Source: a bacterium Ga0077546 (lineage in GTDB: Bacteria; Cyanobacteriota; Vampirovibrionia; Obscuribacterales; Obscuribacteraceae). From it: a stretch of DNA of 11,068 nucleotides. The notes beneath the pieces were generated by a model, which ran no database searches, was not told the origin of the DNA, and was given only the letters and a program-made list of their open reading frames with translations. Positions within the stretch are counted from its first letter, which is position 1. Each line of letters begins with the position of its first letter. The stretch is taken from assembly GCA_001464165.1 (NCBI GenBank), contig LNEX01000151.1:1-11068 (forward strand), written 5' to 3'. Below, one piece after another: positions 7,335 to 11,068 of the stretch. Made by a program: the position numbers and the translations under genes.

Positions 7335-10300
7335 ATGCACAGGCTCAGATTTCGGAACAGTTGGATAGGCTTACTGACTTTGGTCGGTGGAGCACTGATC
7401 ATGGCCTTGATCCGTCTGAATCCGTTCAGCACAGGAACGACCTTTGACTTGCCCTATCTCTGGGTAATACCGGCCCAAATTCTCCTGCCTTTGTTTATCG
7501 CCTTTTACCAATACAGAGCTTGCCCAACCATTCAGCAGTTTGCTGCTTATTTATGGCTCAGTTCAATGATCTGCGCCCTTGGCGCCCTTGGCAATCTATT
7601 CGGCGACCCCATGGCGATCATTCAACAAGACTGGCTGGTGCATTTTAACGCCGTACAACTTGGTGTTATGAACCTAGCAGCAATCATGGCCACCATAAAC
7701 TTGCTCCATGCAGAAGAAATGAGCAGCTTTGCCGACGCCAAGGTGGCGGAAGCCCAGCTGGGCCGCTTGAAGGCCGCGAAAGTGGACCCCGAAGCCCAAG
7801 TCAAGTGGGAAAAAGCGGCATCTCACGCCCAGGCCCAAGCAGATGGTCGCAGTTTGCGCTCGACAATGACCAACCTAAAAGCGATCAGCCTGCAAGATCC
7901 GGCGCAAACTCTTACAGCGCCATCATCTATGCCGAAAGAGATGCCCAAGAGATCAGCCGAGCCAGCACAAGAAGCTGGCAGTTTAGCCAGTTTGCTCGAC
8001 CGTATCGGAGATGAGCCCGCCGCTGTGGCTGGTGAAGATGTCTTGGAAATTAATGAGTTCGAGCCCGCTGCGGCTGTCGAACCTATCACCGCCAAGGCGG
8101 AGGTGATAGAGCCTCAATTCGCTCCACTTGAAACTGTATCTGAGTTTGGTATCGCCTCTAAACTTTTAGAGTTGGACGGGCCAGATGAAGACAAAATAAA
8201 AACAGAAGTAGCTGCAGAGCCTGTCAAAGAACCCGTTCAGGGCAGCGGCATGATGGGTGCCTTCAGGTCAACCAGTCAATCGACCAAAGACCCAACGCCA
8301 TCAGACCCTGTAGCCACCTCCACTTCGCAGGCTAGCCCGCAAGCCGCCGCTGAAGCGGCCTCTCAACCCAGCCAGGGCGTAACTCCAGCAAACGCAACGG
8401 CAGCCTTAGAAGCCCAATCTCCTAACGCATCAAGCACTCGCTTGCAGGCCATGAAGAGACGCAACACCAGCACCTTTACCAAGTTGCAGTCTCTTTCTTC
8501 TAGTACGTCGCTGAAACAGCAGCCCCTAGACACTACTCCGCAAAGTGAGCCGGACAGCCTCAAGAGTCTGCTGGACAGACTCGATGATGATAATGTTCAA
8601 GAGCCAGCTCAGCCATTGACTCCGCCTGTTGAATTAGTACTAGATACGGTTTTCAAAGAAGATGGTCACCTAGAAACAGCCGCACCTGAAGTAGAAAAGG
8701 CTGTAATTGTTGAAGAAGCCAAGCTGGAAACCATAGAGCCTGCAGTTGAAACTGAATTAACTGCGGCTGGACATACTAGCATCAGCGAGCGCCTATCAAC
8801 GGCAGCAGATGTACCGGCTGATCTTGCTTCAGAAATTCCATCACTTTCCAATTTACTTGACACCGCAGAAGCCGTTATAGAATCACCCGCTCAAGAGCAA
8901 ACATTAGCTGAAGAGCAAGTTCCTGAGGCCCCCGACCTTGCTCCAATAGAAGCGCAAAGAGAAGTAGAACCGTCGAAAGGTGCGGACTTCGACCCTATAG
9001 CCGCCCTTGAATTTGCTAAGACTGTCGAAGTCGATCTTAGCCCGCTTCTGAGTGAACCCCTAGAATCTGCTCAAGAATCTACACAAGAATCTGAGCAAAG
9101 CTTGGTTGAACCAATTCCGGAAGCTGAGGAAGAAGAAGTTTCAGGCAGCATCTTTGATGGCGGCTTAGACTCAGACATCGATAACATCTTCTCAGAGCTT
9201 GCGCCACCAGAGGCACAGCAAGAAGTCTCGCGAGCAGTACAAACACCAAAAGCACCATCGAAAGAGACTATTGAAGAACCAGTAGATGCCGAAGAACCAG
9301 AGACTGCACTATTTGATGGTGGCGTTGATTCTGAAATCGACGATATCTTCTCTAACCTCGCTCCAGCTGAGGCTCTCAAAGAAGTCAAAGATGTTCTTAA
9401 ACCAGTAGAATCTAAACCAGAAATAAAAGCTGAGCCAGCAGTAGAGACAAAGCCAGATAGTAAAACCACAGATGATAGTGAAGACGAAGATGAAGACGAA
9501 GAAGAAAGCCTATTTGGCGAAACTCTTGGCGAAGATCTAGACAACATATTCTCAGGCCTGACTGATGGTCAACAGTTAGAGGTCAGCCCCGAAACTCTAG
9601 CAAAAGTAAAGCAAGCGCTGCCAGAAGGTAATCAAACAGAAGAGCAAAAGTTAGCAGCCTCTCCTCGTGCCACTGGTGACATGCCAGCTCTGAGTGTAGA
9701 AAAGGCAGAAGAAATCAAGGCAGAGGCAGAGCTTGAAAGTAAACCAGAAACTAAACCAGAGCCGAAACTACCTAGCAGCGACAAGAATTCACCAGACTAC
9801 AAAGAAGTAAAAGAATTCGGCCGTCTATCCACCAGGTCTGGTTCTATTAAGTCCGGACCAGAGACCGTTGGCACGATGAAAACCATTGGCAAGCTTTTGC
9901 TAGACGTAAAAGCTGTCGAAAACATCATCAAGAGTGGTGAAACGAAAAAGATTGGTAGCGGCTTATCAACCGCCAAGGTTATCAGTGCAGCTCGTGGTGA
10001 AGGAATTAGAAATATTCTTGTCGCCATTGATGGCTATGATGGCGTTGCCGGTAGTTTAATTGTTGGTCACGACGGCCTTGTAATTGCCTCCACAGTTGGC
10101 ACCGGTTGGGACAAAGACATGCTCGGGGCCCTATCAACAGCCTTACTTTCTACTTCAAATTTAGCCACTAAAAAGCTTGAAATCGGTAAGCTCAAACAAA
10201 TGGTTCTGCTAACAAAACTAGAAACAGACCAAGGCGAGGTCATGAAGACCACCGTGCTCACTGATGTTGAAGTAGGCATTCTGGCAGTATTTCTAGAGCA

Positions 10301-10364
10301 AACAGATCTAACTAAAATCGATGGTTTACTAACCACCATTCATTCCACCATCCACGGTACTTAA
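7335..10364 (+). CDS. Membrane-anchored protein with long acidic linker and C-terminal Roadblock/LC7 domain
   Basis: This 1009-residue protein has three parts. Residues about 10-126 contain four likely membrane helices (about 10-28, 39-58, 69-90, 102-124). Residues about 130-880 are low-complexity, rich in Ala, Glu, Pro, Ser and Thr and strongly acidic (a DSEDEDEDEEE run near 714-724), probably disordered and cytoplasmic. Residues about 883-1009 match a Roadblock/LC7 fold: DGYDGVAGSLIVGHDGLVIAS, then helix and strands ending GILAVFLEQ. In bacteria this fold (MglB type) binds Ras-like GTPases such as MglA; soluble single-domain forms are usual. The linker holds three copies of a FDGGxDSxIDxIF motif (605-631, 658-684, 725-750) and three SLxxLLD motifs (216, 408, 503). 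ATG 7335 is the first start after an in-frame TAG; the ribosome binding site is weak. It follows pheT by 120 bases, so readthrough is possible. A polarity, motility or scaffold role is inference; no GTPase partner is visible. Confidence 0.93.
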   Translation: MHRLRFRNSWIGLLTLVGGALIMALIRLNPFSTGTTFDLPYLWVIPAQILLPLFIAFYQYRACPTIQQFAAYLWLSSMICALGALGNLFGDPMAIIQQDWLVHFNAVQLGVMNLAAIMATINLLHAEEMSSFADAKVAEAQLGRLKAAKVDPEAQVKWEKAASHAQAQADGRSLRSTMTNLKAISLQDPAQTLTAPSSMPKEMPKRSAEPAQEAGSLASLLDRIGDEPAAVAGEDVLEINEFEPAAAVEPITAKAEVIEPQFAPLETVSEFGIASKLLELDGPDEDKIKTEVAAEPVKEPVQGSGMMGAFRSTSQSTKDPTPSDPVATSTSQASPQAAAEAASQPSQGVTPANATAALEAQSPNASSTRLQAMKRRNTSTFTKLQSLSSSTSLKQQPLDTTPQSEPDSLKSLLDRLDDDNVQEPAQPLTPPVELVLDTVFKEDGHLETAAPEVEKAVIVEEAKLETIEPAVETELTAAGHTSISERLSTAADVPADLASEIPSLSNLLDTAEAVIESPAQEQTLAEEQVPEAPDLAPIEAQREVEPSKGADFDPIAALEFAKTVEVDLSPLLSEPLESAQESTQESEQSLVEPIPEAEEEEVSGSIFDGGLDSDIDNIFSELAPPEAQQEVSRAVQTPKAPSKETIEEPVDAEEPETALFDGGVDSEIDDIFSNLAPAEALKEVKDVLKPVESKPEIKAEPAVETKPDSKTTDDSEDEDEDEEESLFGETLGEDLDNIFSGLTDGQQLEVSPETLAKVKQALPEGNQTEEQKLAASPRATGDMPALSVEKAEEIKAEAELESKPETKPEPKLPSSDKNSPDYKEVKEFGRLSTRSGSIKSGPETVGTMKTIGKLLLDVKAVENIIKSGETKKIGSGLSTAKVISAARGEGIRNILVAIDGYDGVAGSLIVGHDGLVIASTVGTGWDKDMLGALSTALLSTSNLATKKLEIGKLKQMVLLTKLETDQGEVMKTTVLTDVEVGILAVFLEQTDLTKIDGLLTTIHSTIHGT

Positions 10365-10401
10365 TCTCTAGCTTTATCAGAACCTTTATCTTTTTAGATC
10401 A

Positions 10402-10443
10402 CTTACAGATGCACTTGTTCTGTAAGAATGCTCTTAACATTCT
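10402..10443 (+). promoter_or_regulatory. Two overlapping inverted repeats between the Roadblock gene and bcp
   Basis: The first has perfect 8-bp arms, CTTACAGA (10402-10409) and TCTGTAAG (10419-10426), with a 9-base loop. The second has 6-bp arms, AGAATG (10425-10430) and CATTCT (10438-10443), with a 7-base loop, ending seven bases before the bcp Shine-Dalgarno. They share two bases, so full pairing of one disturbs the other. No T-run follows, so neither is a standard rho-independent terminator. They may be a protein operator, a leader structure or a weak terminator of the upstream gene. Confidence 0.4.
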
Positions 10444-10462
10444 CTAGTTAGGAGACAATCAC

Positions 10463-10942
10463 ATGACATCACCACAAGCTACCACTGAACTATTGAAAGA
10501 AGGCGCCGTAGCGCCAGCTTTCGATTTACCGGCCTTCGTCCATGGACAAAAAGTCGACAATATAAAATTGGCTGACTACAAAGGCGCTAAAAACGTCATT
10601 TTGGCGTTCTATCCAAAAGATGACACCCCAGGCTGCACCAAAGAAATGTGCGCTTTTTCAGAAGATCTAGAAAACTTTGCCAAACACGACACCCAACTGC
10701 TTGGCATTTCTACAGACAGTGTTGAAGCGCATGAAAAATTTGCTGCCAAGTTCACCCTCAAGCAGCCGCTGTTAGCTGACCTCAATGGTTCAGTAGGCAA
10801 GCTCTACGGTACAGTTACTGAAGGCAAAGCCACCGCTAGCCGAGTACTGTTTGTCATAGACAAGCAGGGTGTAATTCGCCATGTAGTTGAAGGTATGCCA
10901 ACTAATGCCCAGTTGCTAGAAGTAGTACAAGCAATAAAGTAA
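10463..10942 (+). CDS. bcp: Thioredoxin-dependent peroxiredoxin, BCP/PrxQ type
   Basis: This cytoplasmic thiol peroxidase reduces hydrogen peroxide and organic hydroperoxides, using thioredoxin as reductant. The 159-residue product is full length for the BCP/PrxQ branch of the AhpC/TSA family. The active site YPKDDTPGCTKEMC contains Pro51, Thr55, peroxidatic Cys58 and a resolving Cys63 five residues later, the hallmark of the PrxQ 2-Cys arrangement. Arg127 in TASRVLFVID completes the catalytic site. There is no signal peptide. ATG 10463 is preceded by AGGAGA (10450-10455) with seven-base spacing, one of the best ribosome binding sites here. The gene follows the Roadblock gene by 98 bases containing inverted repeats and converges with a DsbD-like gene 4 bases away. 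Identification is very secure. Confidence 0.97.
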   Translation: MTSPQATTELLKEGAVAPAFDLPAFVHGQKVDNIKLADYKGAKNVILAFYPKDDTPGCTKEMCAFSEDLENFAKHDTQLLGISTDSVEAHEKFAAKFTLKQPLLADLNGSVGKLYGTVTEGKATASRVLFVIDKQGVIRHVVEGMPTNAQLLEVVQAIK

Positions 10943-10946
10943 AAGT

Positions 10947-11068
10947 CTATTTGCTTTTGCCTGCTTTATCCAGCTGATCTAAAACTAGCTGAACAGTTAT
11001 CACTTCAGGCAGAACAATTGGCGAATCGGCTTTTCCTGCTGGAAAAATCACATATAACGGAACTCCTG
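10947..11068 (-). CDS. C-terminal end of a DsbD-like (thioredoxin-fold) protein, partial
   Basis: Only the last 39 codons are in the window; the stop is TAG at 10949-10947 and the 5' part lies beyond the right edge. The visible residues start GVPLYVIFPAGK and continue PIVLPEVITVQLVLDQLDKA. This matches the end of the thioredoxin-like domain of DsbD/ScsB proteins, where GVP carries the cis-proline and the segment ends with a PEILTxxxVLEAL-like helix. DsbD proteins carry reducing power from cytoplasmic thioredoxin to periplasmic thiols. Other thioredoxin-fold proteins could end similarly, so the call is a moderate-confidence family match. It converges on bcp with four bases between stop codons. 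Confidence 0.7.
   Translation of the reverse strand, partial: GVPLYVIFPAGKADSPIVLPEVITVQLVLDQLDKAGKSK

Noticed and set aside
7229..7447. Plus-strand 72-codon ORF starting before the Roadblock gene
   Set aside because: It overlaps the start of the 1009-residue gene in another frame, lacks a recognisable domain and reads through the tandem repeat.
9071..9547. Minus-strand 158-codon serine-rich ORF
   Set aside because: It is antisense to the acidic linker of the Roadblock gene; GAA/GAT-rich coding sequence gives long Ser/Leu frames on the other strand. No independent support.
10934..10969. ATAAAG/CTTTAT plus AAAAG/CTTTT pairing between bcp and the DsbD-like gene
   Set aside because: It is AT-only apart from one G-C per arm, is interrupted by an asymmetric internal loop and overlaps both coding ends; not convincing as a bidirectional terminator.
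1..11068. CRISPR arrays, tRNA or rRNA genes, insertion sequences, phage genes, toxin-antitoxin pairs
   Set aside because: None was seen on either strand; gene content and codon style are uniform and chromosomal.

Overview
The window is ordinary chromosomal bacterial DNA of moderate GC, with no phage, insertion sequence, CRISPR, tRNA or rRNA. It carries housekeeping genes (obgE, pheS-pheT, a peroxiredoxin) beside less conserved genes: an exported M23-type peptidase, a PC4-like nucleic-acid-binding protein, a Nudix hydrolase, a tiny Lys/Ala-rich basic protein, and a 1009-residue membrane-anchored protein ending in a Roadblock/LC7 domain. The exported peptidase and the end of a DsbD-type protein suggest a cell envelope with periplasmic functions. 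The combination, including the large Roadblock protein, reminds me of non-photosynthetic relatives of cyanobacteria (Melainabacteria/Vampirovibrionia, Obscuribacterales-like). This is inference from gene style only, with low to moderate confidence.

Layout. Positions 1-866 (minus) hold a secreted M23 peptidase gene that runs off the left edge. Its reading frame is interrupted at a five-A tract near 415-419. Positions 951-1172 (minus) encode a 73-residue PC4-domain protein with a TTG start and a perfect Shine-Dalgarno. A 220-bp divergent intergenic region separates it from obgE (1393-2691, plus). A minus-strand pair then faces obgE: a Nudix hydrolase (2982-3461), followed by a 54-residue basic protein (2776-2940) and a hairpin terminator (2713-2751). 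The Nudix gene diverges from pheS (3621-4661), which abuts pheT (4662-7214) with no spacer. After a 120-bp gap containing a 14-bp tandem repeat comes the large Roadblock gene (7335-10364). It is followed by two overlapping inverted repeats and bcp (10463-10942). The last 120 bases hold the minus-strand 3' end of a DsbD-like thioredoxin-domain protein that converges on bcp with only 4 bases between stop codons.

How the genes relate. PheS and PheT form the alpha2beta2 phenylalanyl-tRNA synthetase. ObgE is a ribosome-assembly and stress GTPase. Bcp detoxifies peroxides and the DsbD-like protein would move reducing power across the membrane, so the right end has a thiol-redox theme. The most unusual gene is the Roadblock protein: four N-terminal membrane helices, about 760 residues of low-complexity acidic linker with two families of short internal repeats, and a C-terminal domain of the type that pairs with Ras-like GTPases. 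No Ras-like partner is visible in the window. I see no wholly new multi-gene system. The Roadblock protein, the hidden 54-residue gene and the peptidase frameshift are the points most worth a second look.
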